64,000 nucleotides of DNA from Peribacillus loiseleuriae (GCF_001183985.1 NZ_LFZW01000001.1:5047828-5111827); one strand, 5' to 3'; positions 44,618-54,463 are shown, counted from the stretch's first letter. Made by a program: numbers and translations. Notes: a model not told the origin generated them from the sequence alone.

Positions 44618-45856
44618 TTAGATTCTACCTTTAGACCCTATTGTATTATTCTTTGATGGAAAGCTAATAGTAACCGTAGTACCTTCACCTTTCGAACTTT
44701 GGATATCAATTGTTCCTTTATATTTTGCTGCAATATTGTAGCAAATCATCATACCTAATCCCGTCCCTTTACTTTTTAAAGAGTAAAAAGGAGTACCTAA
44801 AGACCCTACTTCTGCTTCTGTCATTCCTTGTCCATAATCGATTACTTTAATCTCAACAAAATCATTCTTCATATTAGCCGTTATCTTAACCGAATCACCT
44901 ATTTCGGAGGCCTCAATTGCATTTTTAATTATATTTATTAATAATTGTTTAAATTCTATGGGATTTGCGACGATAATACAATCTTCTATTACATTTAATT
45001 CAATATTATTCTCATTCAAAAGTCCATATGAATGAAGTAAATCTGTTACAGTCTGAAGAACATTCTTTACATTCACAGTTTCCGTTCCTTGATCATTATT
45101 TGGCTTTGCAACAGATAACAATTGAGAAATCACGTGCTCAGCTGCATTCAATTCACCAATCATCAAAGTATAGTGTCTCTTTATATCATCACTAACTGAA
45201 GGATCTTTTTCGTTTAGCTGCAAAAATCCTTTAACAACTGTCAAAGGATTTCTGATTTCATGAGCAACAGCAGCTGCTAGTTGGCCAGATATCTTCAAAC
45301 GCTCTGTCTGTTTTATTTTTTCATAATATAATTGCTGTTTTTTAATTCGTCCATACGATAAATAAAATACACAATAGATAATCACTTGACTACCTATAAA
45401 GTTTATAACATTTCCTGTTAAATCTTGTTTTATAAAGTAGAATTGATTGCCTTGATCAATTAGTATAATATAACTAAAAGTAAACATTATTGATATACTG
45501 TTTAATAGTAAAGAAAAGTAAAAGAGCTTTGCATCAAAAAACAAGATAGAGATTATTGGAATCAAACATAGATAGATAAAGTTGGACCCAGTCTCTGGAT
45601 ATAAAAAGAAAAGAGTATAAAAGTAAACGGACGCTACTATTATTAGTATTATTCTAAAAACATGGGTTACATATCTAGGATAAAGTAATAAACAGACAGA
45701 TAGAATGACCACAAGTGTAACATGTAAGATAAAGCCGCCCCCATGCTCACCCATACGTGGATTACCAATAAATAACCCCATTATCATGATGGTTATTACA
45801 ATTAACATTGCAGTATAGTATACTTTTTTATTTATTTGAGTATAAATTTCCTTCAT
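44618..45856 (-). CDS. KinB-like sensor histidine kinase
   Basis: The 412-residue protein has six hydrophobic helices in its first 180 residues with very short loops, no large sensor domain, then a HisKA domain (LAAAVAHEIRNPLTVVKGFL, phosphorylatable His near residue 200) and an HATPase domain with NIIKNAIEAS, DYGQGM and GTGLGMMICYNI. This layout is that of B. subtilis KinB, which feeds the sporulation phosphorelay. No response regulator is adjacent, as usual for phosphorelay kinases. It is the sole gene of the cassette beside rlmH. Confidence 0.85.
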   Translation of the reverse strand: MKEIYTQINKKVYYTAMLIVITIMIMGLFIGNPRMGEHGGGFILHVTLVVILSVCLLLYPRYVTHVFRIILIIVASVYFYTLFFLYPETGSNFIYLCLIPIISILFFDAKLFYFSLLLNSISIMFTFSYIILIDQGNQFYFIKQDLTGNVINFIGSQVIIYCVFYLSYGRIKKQQLYYEKIKQTERLKISGQLAAAVAHEIRNPLTVVKGFLQLNEKDPSVSDDIKRHYTLMIGELNAAEHVISQLLSVAKPNNDQGTETVNVKNVLQTVTDLLHSYGLLNENNIELNVIEDCIIVANPIEFKQLLINIIKNAIEASEIGDSVKITANMKNDFVEIKVIDYGQGMTEAEVGSLGTPFYSLKSKGTGLGMMICYNIAAKYKGTIDIQSSKGEGTTVTISFPSKNNTIGSKGRI

Positions 45857-46037
45857 ATATACCCCTTTTTTGATAGTTTATTAGAAATTTCTTATTTTAC
45901 TTTAATATATGGTTTGGGTTTCCCATGTATATATTATCATACCATTTTAGAATACAATTACATCTTAATTTGAAAATGGTGAAATAGGTGAACTAGATTG
46001 GATAAAGCAATATCTTTAGTTGTAAGGGAGGAGAGAG

Positions 46038-46133
46038 GGATAAGCGTTAAGGCAAAATGCAAATCCCTAACGTTTCCTAAAATAATACTTTCTCTGAAGA
46101 ATGCATCATTGCGAATTCCTGACTCTTTTTCAT
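46038..46133 (-). pseudogene. Truncated 5' end of a PEP-mutase-like gene (duplicate)
   Basis: From an ATG at 46131-46133 the frame reads MKKSQEFAMMHSSEKVLF-stop, parallel to MNKIQEFNLMHSLEEVLF of the gene ending at 38907. Homology fades near 46038, after about 30 codons. The rest of the gene is missing. Confidence 0.75.
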
Positions 46134-46361
46134 TTTATCTCCTCCTAATGTTTATTGGACCCATTTTAACAAGTAATCTACCTCCATTTTATCCTCATTT
46201 TTGCTCTTATGGTCTGCCTTTGAGATGAAAAAAAGAGGAGCCATATGCTTCTCTTCTAAAGTCATTTTTACTATTTCTAGTTTAAATAAATTGATGCCAC
46301 TACCTAATTTCCTTGAATGCTGTCGGTCTAATGGAAATTGATATTAGTTATCTAATGGTAG

Positions 46362-46393
46362 AAAAACCTCATTTACTTATGATACGGTTCACC
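46362..46393 (-). other. Attachment site copy 1: native attB in the rlmH 3' end
   Basis: The last codons of rlmH and its stop give GGTGAACCGTATCATAAG-TAAATGAGGTTTTTC on the minus strand. In staphylococci the equivalent codons (EAYHK/EPYHK-stop) are the attB of SCC elements, where Ccr serine recombinases act. The inner ACGGT-GA-ACCGT dyad of the other copies is partly changed here because the upstream bases are coding. Confidence 0.8.
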
Positions 46394-46852
46394 CCGATTG
46401 ATCCGATAAGCCCGATACACTTGCTCGACCAAGATCAATCTCATCAATTGATGCGGGAAGGTCATTTTGGAAAAGGAAAGGGCCTCGTCAGCGCGCTTCA
46501 TGACTTCTTTACTTAGACCTAATGACCCTCCAATAATGAACGTAATTTTGCTTTTTCCATAAGTGGCCAGCTTATCAAGCGTGTCTGCCAGTTCTTCAGA
46601 GGTTTTCATTTTCCCTTCGATTGCAAGGGCAATGACATGGGCATCAGGATTGACTTTAGTTAGAATTCTTTGCCCTTCTTTTTCTTTAATTTGCAGCATT
46701 TCGGTTTCACTTAATGTTTCCGGTGCTTTTTCATCTGGAAGTTCAATAATTTCCATTTTGGCATAAGCAGACATCCGCTTCATATATTCATCGATGCCTT
46801 GTTTCAGATACTTTTCTTTTAGTTTCCCTACAGTTATAATTGTTATATTCAT
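46373..46852 (-). CDS. rlmH: 23S rRNA (pseudouridine1915-N3)-methyltransferase
   Basis: The 159-residue SPOUT methyltransferase modifies pseudouridine 1915 in helix 69 of 23S rRNA. It begins [20 protein letters not shown], has the SAM-knot motif [10 protein letters not shown] and ends [11 protein letters not shown], the conserved active-site tail. Family length is 159. Its stop codon region is the repeated sequence found six more times downstream. B. subtilis calls it yydA. Confidence 0.96.
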   Translation of the reverse strand: MNITIITVGKLKEKYLKQGIDEYMKRMSAYAKMEIIELPDEKAPETLSETEMLQIKEKEGQRILTKVNPDAHVIALAIEGKMKTSEELADTLDKLATYGKSKITFIIGGSLGLSKEVMKRADEALSFSKMTFPHQLMRLILVEQVYRAYRINRGEPYHK

Positions 46853-46886
46853 GTTATCCTCACTTTACAAACAGCTTACAAACACG

Positions 46887-47224
46887 TTATCCACAAATGT
46901 TATCCACATATCCACATTTAGTATCCACATCTTGTATAGGAATATTAGTTCCCTACCATATATATTGCCTTGTTTCGACAATATCCACAAGTTGTTGATA
47001 ACTTCAATTCATTAGGTATAATATCAAGCGTCGGATACGTTTCTTGCTCTACCACCACAGTATCCAGTGCCATATCGACATGATCATCACAGCAATAAAT
47101 CATTCATTTCTCTCCTTTATATCGACATTATTCATGGTTAATTTCTTTATTTGCTTATATGAATTAGTTATCCACAAATCTAACGATTGCACTCATTTTA
47201 TTTCCAATCTCCCGCTTATCCACA
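46887..47224. promoter_or_regulatory. DnaA-box cluster between rlmH and htrA
   Basis: Four perfect DnaA boxes TTATCCACA lie at 46887-46895, 46900-46908, 47168-47176 and 47216-47224. Near matches are at 46908-46916 (ATATCCACA), 46921-46929 (GTATCCACA), 46981-46989 (ATATCCACA) and, inverted, 46993-47001 (TGTTGATAA). B. subtilis has oriC-proximal DnaA-box clusters that titrate DnaA, one of which, as I recall, lies at yydA (rlmH). No dnaA or dnaN is here, so this is a regulatory cluster, not oriC. No gene lies in 46853-47392. Confidence 0.85.
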
Positions 47225-47261
47225 TGTTATCTTAACAAAAAACAGAAAAAATGCAATGAAA

Positions 47262-47388
47262 ATGAGGGTGCCTCAAGGGTAATGTGTCAAACCACGCAAC
47301 AACTAACTACAGAATAAGATAAGTGTATGGAACACTACATATCTGATTTAGAGTGCGAGGTTAGACCCTTATGAGACTCCCCCGTTTT
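47262..47388. repeat. Palindromic interspersed element (degenerate GGGTCTG family)
   Basis: Outer arms GAGGGTGCCTCAAGGGT and AGACCCTTATGAGACTCCC are imperfectly complementary, with GAGTGCGAGG inside one arm as in the copy at 8400-8484. It ends at the htrA stop and probably helps terminate htrA. Confidence 0.55.
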
Positions 47389-47392
47389 TTCA

Positions 47393-48598
47393 TTACATTT
47401 GTTGTTCTACTGACAAATCCATGGTCGTTTTTAATTGTTTACCATTGCGGTAATAGGTTACTTCCAGCTTATCACCAATTTTCTTTTCATTGTATAAGTA
47501 TTTACGCAAATCAACGACATCGGAAACTTCCTTCCCATCCAATGCAACAATAACGTCAAATTCCTCTAGACCAGCTTTTGTTGCTGGTGAATTCGATTGA
47601 ACACTCGTAATAGCAACACCACTTATTACATCTGTAGGTAGCTTCAACGTGTTTTGCTGATGATATTGTGAGATTTCTTCAACTGATGCAAGGCTTACTC
47701 CCATAAATGGTCGCTTTACTTCACCAAACTTTTCAAGATCTTGAATGATTGGGATCGCTGAATCGATTGGAATCGAAAGACCAATCCCCTCAACTGCACT
47801 TTCTGCAATTTTCATGGAGTTTATTCCAATGACTTGACCCCGCATATTAATTAAAGCCCCTCCACTATTTCCAGGATTAATGGCTGCATCTGTTTGAATA
47901 ACTTCTGCATTCCAATCGACCTGACCATCATTATTAATATCCACTTCAATCGTACGCTCTAAGCCTGAAATGATTCCTTGCGTTACAGACCCTGAAAATT
48001 GTAGGCCTAACGGATTTCCAATCGCGACGACTGGTTCACCTGGTTTTAAAGAAGACGAAGTCCCAAAGTCAGCAACCGTTGGAACATTCGTACCATCGAC
48101 TTCTACGACAGCTAAATCCATCCATGGGTCACTTCCTTTCAACATAGCTGGAAGTTTTGTTCCGTCCACTAAGGTTACCTCTAGTTCCGTTGCATTTTCA
48201 ATAACGTGATTATTCGTCACTATGTAGGCTTTTCCATTCTCTTTTTTATATACAACACCTGATCCCGTTCCCGCTTCACGACTTTCTTGATTTCCCCAAA
48301 ATTTAGATTGCTGGATATTTGTAATCCCAACTACCGCCGCACCAACCTTGTCAACCACATCCGTCACAGCTGACGTGACATTAACAGATACTTGCTGCTG
48401 GATTTGCTCTGTCTTCCCTAGTCCGTTCATGTTTCCGCTTTGATTCTGCCCATTAGAATTTGGATAACCTTGTAACATGAAGAAAACGAGCAATGCTCCG
48501 ACAATTACTCCTGCGACCGTTGATAAAAAGTATCCTCCTAGGCGTCTTTTTCCTTTTTGGTTTCTGTTTTCATACATATGATCATCGTAGTATCCCAA
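47393..48598 (-). CDS. htrA: HtrA-family membrane-anchored serine protease with PDZ domain
   Basis: The 401-residue protein has a cytoplasmic tail, one membrane helix (about 22-43), a trypsin-like domain with catalytic His131 (TNNHVIE), Asp161 (DPWMDLAVVE) and Ser245 (NPGNSGGAL), and a C-terminal PDZ domain (about 300-395). It degrades or refolds misfolded proteins outside the membrane. It corresponds to yyxA/htrC of B. subtilis at the end of the wal operon. The start is TTG with GAGAGG about 11 bases upstream; an ATG seven codons inside lacks a site. Confidence 0.92.
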   Translation of the reverse strand: MGYYDDHMYENRNQKGKRRLGGYFLSTVAGVIVGALLVFFMLQGYPNSNGQNQSGNMNGLGKTEQIQQQVSVNVTSAVTDVVDKVGAAVVGITNIQQSKFWGNQESREAGTGSGVVYKKENGKAYIVTNNHVIENATELEVTLVDGTKLPAMLKGSDPWMDLAVVEVDGTNVPTVADFGTSSSLKPGEPVVAIGNPLGLQFSGSVTQGIISGLERTIEVDINNDGQVDWNAEVIQTDAAINPGNSGGALINMRGQVIGINSMKIAESAVEGIGLSIPIDSAIPIIQDLEKFGEVKRPFMGVSLASVEEISQYHQQNTLKLPTDVISGVAITSVQSNSPATKAGLEEFDVIVALDGKEVSDVVDLRKYLYNEKKIGDKLEVTYYRNGKQLKTTMDLSVEQQM

Positions 48599-48798
48599 AT
48601 TTGTTCAATCCTCTCTTCCTTTTGAGATTAAATAAATGCATACATTAGTCTTTGTTTATCTCTTCCATTATACTCATTTAAGACTAAAGATAAAAAAATT
48701 TCCCTTCATTATGTATTCCTACCATTTTCGACCTTTCAAGTACACCTTATACAAATGTTTTATCAAAAAAAGAATGAAAAGAGTATCTCTTTTCATTC

Positions 48799-49593
48799 CT
48801 AAACAAGTACTAATTCAGTTGGTTTTTTCGGATCTGTATCATAGAGAGAGAATTGCTCTCCAACGACGATTCCTTTAGTTTGCAATGTTTGCTCAACAGA
48901 CATACGTGCGAGATCTTTCATATTGTTATCAAGGCTTAAATGTGCCAGATAAATTCGTTTTGTCCGATCTCCCGCAACATCACTCATGGCAATTGCTGCA
49001 TCTTCATTTGAAACATGCCCAAAATCGCTCAGAATTCGTCGTTTAATACTCCAAGGATATTTACCCATTCTAAGCATTGATACATCATGATTGCTTTCAA
49101 ACACGTACATGTCGGCATTTTTGATGATGCCTTTCATTCTATCACTCACATAGCCTGTATCTGTAATTAAGACAAGCTTCTTATCACCTTGATGGAACAC
49201 GTAAAACATAGGCTCTGCTGCATCATGGGAAACACCAAATGATTCAATATTTAAATTCCCAAATGTTTTAATCTGTTCCATTTCAAATGTGAACTTTTGT
49301 TCAACCGGTACTTCGCCAATTATTCTCTCCATCGCATTCCATGTACTCATATTTGCATAGATGGGTAATTTATATTTACGCGCTATGACCCCAAGGCCTT
49401 TAACGTGATCGCTATGTTCATGTGTAACAAGAATGCCTGACAGCTTGGACATATCGCGGCCAATTTCACTGAATAATGCTTCCATCGCCTTGCCGCTCAA
49501 ACCGGCATCGACAAGAAAAGAGTGCTCCTCTGTCTCGACGAAAATAGCATTTCCCGTACTCCCGCTTGCGAGAACACTAAAATGCATACTCAT
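48799..49593 (-). CDS. walJ: Metallo-beta-lactamase-fold exonuclease WalJ (YycJ)
   Basis: The 264-residue protein has the metal-binding motif THEHSDH (His58, His60, Asp62, His63) after [12 protein letters not shown], which is typical of YycJ. B. subtilis YycJ acts as a 5' exonuclease linked to mismatch repair and sits in the walRK operon. The ATG at 49591-49593 follows GGAG by eight bases; a GTG further up overlaps the yycI stop. Confidence 0.93.
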   Translation of the reverse strand: MSMHFSVLASGSTGNAIFVETEEHSFLVDAGLSGKAMEALFSEIGRDMSKLSGILVTHEHSDHVKGLGVIARKYKLPIYANMSTWNAMERIIGEVPVEQKFTFEMEQIKTFGNLNIESFGVSHDAAEPMFYVFHQGDKKLVLITDTGYVSDRMKGIIKNADMYVFESNHDVSMLRMGKYPWSIKRRILSDFGHVSNEDAAIAMSDVAGDRTKRIYLAHLSLDNNMKDLARMSVEQTLQTKGIVVGEQFSLYDTDPKKPTELVLV

Positions 49594-49598
49594 ACCCC

Positions 49599-50408
49599 TC
49601 ACTCCGATAATATTTTTTCCTCCGTATTCAATTCAATTACTTCTCCATCAAATGCATTTACGAACAAGTCGTTTTTATCATCTACAATAATTCGCCAAGT
49701 AGGCACTAACAGCAAAGATGAAGAGGAAGTGTTAGATTGTAAAGAATTATAATAACCAGGTTGAAAATTGGTTATCTCACTATCTGGCGGAATATCTCCT
49801 TTTAAATAAAGAGCTTCGATGGCTTTTATCGGGAGGATCATTTCTTTCGGTTCATTATATTCTTCAATATCTTCTAAATATGTTTGTTCGTATGAAACGA
49901 TTTCCCTATCTTCATTTAAAAATAATGTTACCTTACCCTTGCTGTTATTATAAAAGATCTTACTATCAAAATCCTGGTAATAAACAATTGAATTAATTGT
50001 TTTATCGTATGCCCAGTAGCTATAATCCTCACCATGAAAGATATTTTCCTTCATGAAAAGATCCATTTCACTTGTTTGTAACTTTTCACTGACCTTGGTT
50101 TTATTTTTAAACGTGCCTACTAGTTTCGTTCTCTCTACATCTACGATCAAAAGATCCTGGTCTTTCAAAGACTTCAGATCATCCTTTTTAAAAACCTTCG
50201 TTTTTGCTACTAAATAGTTTCCCTTCTGCTTTTGTTTAGGCATAGGAGGATATGTTATGTTTTCTTCCTTTAAAAGCTCATCAATAGGAGTTTGAGACAT
50301 GTAATCATACTTATTATCACTTTTCTTCCCCATAAATTGATCCAAAAGAAAAAGATCAAGAATGAGAAACACCATGATGAATATGGTCTTCGTTCGATTC
50401 CAGTCCAT
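49599..50408 (-). CDS. yycI: WalK-regulating membrane protein YycI (WalI)
   Basis: The 269-residue protein has a single N-terminal membrane helix ([20 protein letters not shown]) and an extracytoplasmic YycI domain. With YycH it forms a complex that restrains WalK through its membrane helix. The ATG overlaps the yycH stop (TAATG). It lies in the expected place in the wal operon. Confidence 0.94.
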   Translation of the reverse strand: MDWNRTKTIFIMVFLILDLFLLDQFMGKKSDNKYDYMSQTPIDELLKEENITYPPMPKQKQKGNYLVAKTKVFKKDDLKSLKDQDLLIVDVERTKLVGTFKNKTKVSEKLQTSEMDLFMKENIFHGEDYSYWAYDKTINSIVYYQDFDSKIFYNNSKGKVTLFLNEDREIVSYEQTYLEDIEEYNEPKEMILPIKAIEALYLKGDIPPDSEITNFQPGYYNSLQSNTSSSSLLLVPTWRIIVDDKNDLFVNAFDGEVIELNTEEKILSE

Positions 50409-51733
50409 TATCGATCCTCTCCTTTTTGCTCAAAAGGTAAGATGATCCAAGTTCCTCCATACTGGTAATACCAAGCAGGCTTCAAGATGACACTTTTCGA
50501 ATCAGGTGTAGGCTTGGTCATTTGATAGCCAATTTCAAGATCTTCAAGCACTTCGGGGTTAAAATTCCTTATATTTTTCAAAGCTGTCACCGCCTCTTCA
50601 CCAGAAGGAAGCAATTCAGCAGGCTCTTCTGCAGGATAAAGTAAATCTAGATAAAAATACGGGCGTCGATATTGAAAGATTTCCTCATTACCCCAAACCT
50701 GTTCAATTTCTGCCATCCCTACTTCGTTAAATACCGGAAGTCCTTTGACAAATAAACGAAAGACTACTCTTCGCTCCCCTTGCCATAGCTCGGAAAATCG
50801 AAATGAGCTTTCATACTCACCTGTATGGTCGCCTGTATCCCAACCTGCATGGTCATTTACAAAGTCAATGCTTTGCTGCAATAAATCACTAGTACTACTA
50901 ACTACTTTTCTCTTTTGTGAAGGGTTGATAAAATTAATCATCGATGAATTACGGTCAACAGATAATAGCCTGGTCCCATCAGTAAATTCTTCAACATTGG
51001 AGACATACTCTTGGCGAACGGATGTTGGATCACTAAATAAGGCATACTTAAAGTTATTCATAATCGACTTCCTATATCCCAGTTGATAACTAGACTGCTT
51101 CATAGGAGCGGGGTCTTTTAAAACATAGATTTCCTTTCTCTTACTGACCTGATACTTTATACATTCAGGATACTCATTCGCATGTTTATAATATATCTCA
51201 TAGAACGTACGAATACTTTCTCCATTGACGATGGTTTGAATAACTGTCTTATTTTCTGTTGAAATAAAGTAAATCTTCGCTTCTTCCATATTACTATCTG
51301 CGGAAGTAAATATGATTTTATCAAAAGAAAACTCAGGAACCTCATTCATTTCCACATTAAATACAGACTTATAGAGCTTGAATGGAATTTGATCAGCAAA
51401 GTTAATTTCTGTATTCGCTTTTGATTGGATATTTAGAAATTCCGTTTCATTGACTTTTTCAAAGCTGTATAATGACCAGTTCAAGAACGCAGACTGGATG
51501 TTATTCATTTTCTCTTCGTCGTTTATTTGGAAATGTCGCTCTCCCACATGGAAAAGGGCATTCTTTGGCTTCACAACATCCGCAATACTTTTTGTATCAC
51601 TTAATACTTTAAAATACTCACTCTGATCTGTCCTTTTTAGAGTGGGCTGATAGGTCCAAATTTGCCAAGTTAAATACGCGCTTATAAAAACTAATATCAG
51701 CAGAACAATGCTTTTCATTCTTTCAAAACTCAT
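50408..51733 (-). CDS. yycH: WalK-regulating membrane protein YycH (WalH)
   Basis: The 441-residue protein has one N-terminal membrane helix (SIVLLILVFISAYLTWQIW) and a large extracytoplasmic YycH domain. It partners YycI to control WalK. The ATG at 51731-51733 overlaps the walK stop as ATGA and follows AGAGGATGA; a TTG two codons upstream is not preferred. Confidence 0.94.
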   Translation of the reverse strand: MSFERMKSIVLLILVFISAYLTWQIWTYQPTLKRTDQSEYFKVLSDTKSIADVVKPKNALFHVGERHFQINDEEKMNNIQSAFLNWSLYSFEKVNETEFLNIQSKANTEINFADQIPFKLYKSVFNVEMNEVPEFSFDKIIFTSADSNMEEAKIYFISTENKTVIQTIVNGESIRTFYEIYYKHANEYPECIKYQVSKRKEIYVLKDPAPMKQSSYQLGYRKSIMNNFKYALFSDPTSVRQEYVSNVEEFTDGTRLLSVDRNSSMINFINPSQKRKVVSSTSDLLQQSIDFVNDHAGWDTGDHTGEYESSFRFSELWQGERRVVFRLFVKGLPVFNEVGMAEIEQVWGNEEIFQYRRPYFYLDLLYPAEEPAELLPSGEEAVTALKNIRNFNPEVLEDLEIGYQMTKPTPDSKSVILKPAWYYQYGGTWIILPFEQKGEDR

Positions 51734-53562
51734 GACCAATCATCCTCTTGCTCCAGTTCGTAAGGAAGGGTGAAATAGATTGTTGTCCCTTTTCCTTCCA
51801 CGCTTTTAGCCCAGATTTTCCCGCCATGGGCAACAATCATTTCCTTCGCGATCGCCAAGCCAAGGCCAGTTCCTCCAAGATTCCTTGATCTAGCTTTATC
51901 CACGCGATAAAACCGCTCAAAAATCTTTTCCAAATTACTTTTAGGAATCCCGACACCTTCATCACTAATACTGATGATAATAGACTTTTCCTCGTCCTTA
52001 ACCCTGAATGTAATCTGACCACCTTCAGGCGAGTACTTGGTCGCGTTTGAGATAATATTATAAAGGACTTGGGTAATTTTATCTTCATCAATATCAACAA
52101 AGAACGATTCTTTAGGAATGTATCGTTTAAATGTGATCGTCTCTTTTTTTGACATTTCAAGACGGTCAATTAGATGGTTAAAGAAATCATTAAAATTCAC
52201 CCAGCCACTTTTTAATTTATAATCCCGGCTATCCATTTTCGATAACTGTAATAAGTCATTAACCAGTCTAATCATACGCTCTGTTTCATTTTGTGTTACG
52301 TTTAGAAAAGAAGGTGCAATAGCTTCGTCTTTCCAGGCCCCTTCCGCTAGTGCTTCCAAATAACTGCGCATCGTTGTTAACGGCGTTCGTAATTCATGGG
52401 AAACGTTAGCCACAAATTCACGGCGTTCTTCTTCAATCTTTTCCTGCTCAGTAATGTCATGAAGCACCGTAATAAGACCATTCACAAAGCCTGTTTCTTT
52501 TTGAATAACGGAAAAATTAGCCCGGAGAATATACGGTTGTTTCGGCTTGCTATAGTCTAAAATGACGGAATCCCGCTCTTCTAATAAATCTTCAAACGTA
52601 TAGTCATCTTCAAGATCCAATAATTCAATGATGGGTTGATTTAGTACTGTTTCACGTGAAACATCTAATAACTTTGCAGCAGGTTCATTAATCAAAATGA
52701 CCCGTCCCCGACGATCAGTCGAAATGACACCATCTGTCATATAGGAAAGAATAGAAGATAACTTTCTCCGTTCACCTTCCGTACTAGATTGTGACTCCTG
52801 CAGCCTTTTCGTTAAATTATTGAAGGTAACCGCCAACTGGCCAATTTCATCATCGCCATAGACTTTAACTTTTCTTGAGAAATTTCCTTTTGACATAGCA
52901 ATGGCTTGTTTACGCATATCAGTCATCGGTCTCGTAATTGTTTTTGCCAACCAAACACCTAATAATGCGGTGATGCTTAAAGCGATGGCTGTCCCGGTGA
53001 TGAAAATGTGATTAATTTCATCTAATTGGTCGAAAACATTCTCCATATCTGCAATTACATAAACTGCACCAATAACTTTTTCATTATAGTCTACCGGTAC
53101 GGCTAAAACCCAGACACGTCTATTTGTTTTCAGATCATAAAGTACATCCTGATCCGCAGCTCCTAAAACAAGAGTTCTTTTAATTATGTCTTCCGTCGTT
53201 TTTTTGCCAACAATCGACTGATTACCAGGATCAGATGTCCCAAGCACACGTCGACTGCGAAGCTCTATGACTTGAACTTCAGTTATATTATTTGAGGATT
53301 TATCGCGGTCTCTTAGAATTGTCTTAATTGCATCTTCAAGGGTGGGGTCATTATCGTTTCTTTCCTTGACCATTTCTTCACTAATACTATAAGTTAGAAG
53401 ATTCACATGACCACGTATAGAACTCTGAAAGTTATTAACAAGATTGTCTTCTAATTTCCCAATAAAATAAACACCAATAATTTGCATAGCAACAAAAATT
53501 AGTAGTAAATAAATCACTACAAATTTCACGTGAATTGAACGAAGTAAACCGACCTTTTTCAT
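51730..53562 (-). CDS. walK: Essential sensor histidine kinase WalK (YycG)
   Basis: The 610-residue kinase has two membrane helices (about 13-33 and 184-205), an extracytoplasmic PAS-like (Cache) domain, HAMP (about 206-258), PAS (about 265-370), HisKA with His389 in ANVSHELRTPLTTM, and an HATPase domain with NIISNATKYS, DEGVGIP and GTGLGLAIAKEM. With WalR it controls autolysins and cell wall metabolism and is essential in related bacteria. Operon order walR-walK-yycH-yycI-walJ-htrA is intact. Confidence 0.97.
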   Translation of the reverse strand: MKKVGLLRSIHVKFVVIYLLLIFVAMQIIGVYFIGKLEDNLVNNFQSSIRGHVNLLTYSISEEMVKERNDNDPTLEDAIKTILRDRDKSSNNITEVQVIELRSRRVLGTSDPGNQSIVGKKTTEDIIKRTLVLGAADQDVLYDLKTNRRVWVLAVPVDYNEKVIGAVYVIADMENVFDQLDEINHIFITGTAIALSITALLGVWLAKTITRPMTDMRKQAIAMSKGNFSRKVKVYGDDEIGQLAVTFNNLTKRLQESQSSTEGERRKLSSILSYMTDGVISTDRRGRVILINEPAAKLLDVSRETVLNQPIIELLDLEDDYTFEDLLEERDSVILDYSKPKQPYILRANFSVIQKETGFVNGLITVLHDITEQEKIEEERREFVANVSHELRTPLTTMRSYLEALAEGAWKDEAIAPSFLNVTQNETERMIRLVNDLLQLSKMDSRDYKLKSGWVNFNDFFNHLIDRLEMSKKETITFKRYIPKESFFVDIDEDKITQVLYNIISNATKYSPEGGQITFRVKDEEKSIIISISDEGVGIPKSNLEKIFERFYRVDKARSRNLGGTGLGLAIAKEMIVAHGGKIWAKSVEGKGTTIYFTLPYELEQEDDWS

Positions 53563-53567
53563 GGCGT

Positions 53568-54275
53568 TTATTCCTGTTCAGGGTTACGCAGGTAATAGCC
53601 TACCCCTCTTCTTGTTACAATCCAGCCAGGGTGGCTTGGGTTATCTTCAATTTTTTCACGAAGACGTCTAACTGTAACATCGACGGTACGCACATCTCCA
53701 AAATAATCATATCCCCATACCGTTTGTAACAAATGCTCACGCGTCATCACTTGACCAATATGTTTTGCCAAGTAATGTAGCAATTCAAATTCCCGATGAG
53801 TTAATTCAATCGTATCACCGCGTTTGGAAACCACATAAGCATCTGGATGAATAGTGAGTGTACCTACCGAAATCTCTTTCGATTGTTCTTCAGGATTTGA
53901 AACTGGAGCCGCCTGCTGGCGTCTTAAATTCGCCTTCACTCGGGCAATGATCTCTCGTGTACTAAAAGGCTTTGTCACATAGTCATCCGCTCCTAGCTCA
54001 AGACCCAATACTTTATCTATTTCGGAGTCTTTTGCCGTAAGCATGATAATAGGCGTTTCATATTTCTTGCGTACTTCTCGGCAAACCTCCATGCCATCTC
54101 GCTGAGGCAACATTATATCTAATAATATTAAATCTGGCTGAAGTTCTTCTACCATTTTAAGAGCTTCATTGCCGTCATAAGCACAAGAAACATCAAAGCC
54201 TTCCTTTTTTAAGTTAAATTGTAGAATATCAGCAATTGGCTTTTCATCATCAACAACAAGAATTTTCTTTTCCAT
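53568..54275 (-). CDS. walR: Essential response regulator WalR (YycF)
   Basis: The 235-residue OmpR-family regulator has a receiver domain with phospho-acceptor Asp53 ([13 protein letters not shown]), Asp9-Asp10, Thr in IIMLTAKD and Lys in YVTKPF, and a C-terminal winged helix ([36 protein letters not shown]). The second ATG (54273-54275) is used because GGGGAG lies seven bases ahead, while the first ATG abuts it. Confidence 0.97.
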   Translation of the reverse strand: MEKKILVVDDEKPIADILQFNLKKEGFDVSCAYDGNEALKMVEELQPDLILLDIMLPQRDGMEVCREVRKKYETPIIMLTAKDSEIDKVLGLELGADDYVTKPFSTREIIARVKANLRRQQAAPVSNPEEQSKEISVGTLTIHPDAYVVSKRGDTIELTHREFELLHYLAKHIGQVMTREHLLQTVWGYDYFGDVRTVDVTVRRLREKIEDNPSHPGWIVTRRGVGYYLRNPEQE

Positions 54276-54463
54276 AAACATCTCCCCTTTATCTACAAAT
54301 CATGGCCTAAAATATATACATGTACCTTTTATCAATTGAACAAAAGATTTATCATTCATAAAAAATCTATTAAGCTTCTCTTTACCCTACTTTATCATTT
54401 TATCATAATGAAATCATCCTATTCCTACTATCATCCCTTATTTACCAGACATTTTCATACTTA

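Larger units (their letters stand above)
46038..46393. repeat. Duplicated block, proximal copy (next to rlmH)
   Basis: This copy matches 38812-39170 with scattered differences and small indels, so the duplication is not recent. It ends in the rlmH tail itself. An open frame at 45998-46228 on the plus strand is only a shadow of this block. Confidence 0.85.

Noticed and set aside
45998-46228. Open frame of 76 codons on the plus strand
   Set aside because: It lies wholly within the duplicated block antisense to the PEP-mutase 5' relic and has no ribosome binding site.
46853-47392. Possible chromosomal origin because of clustered DnaA boxes
   Set aside because: No dnaA, dnaN, rnpA or rpmH is near and gene order places oriC outside the window; a titration-type DnaA-box cluster fits better.
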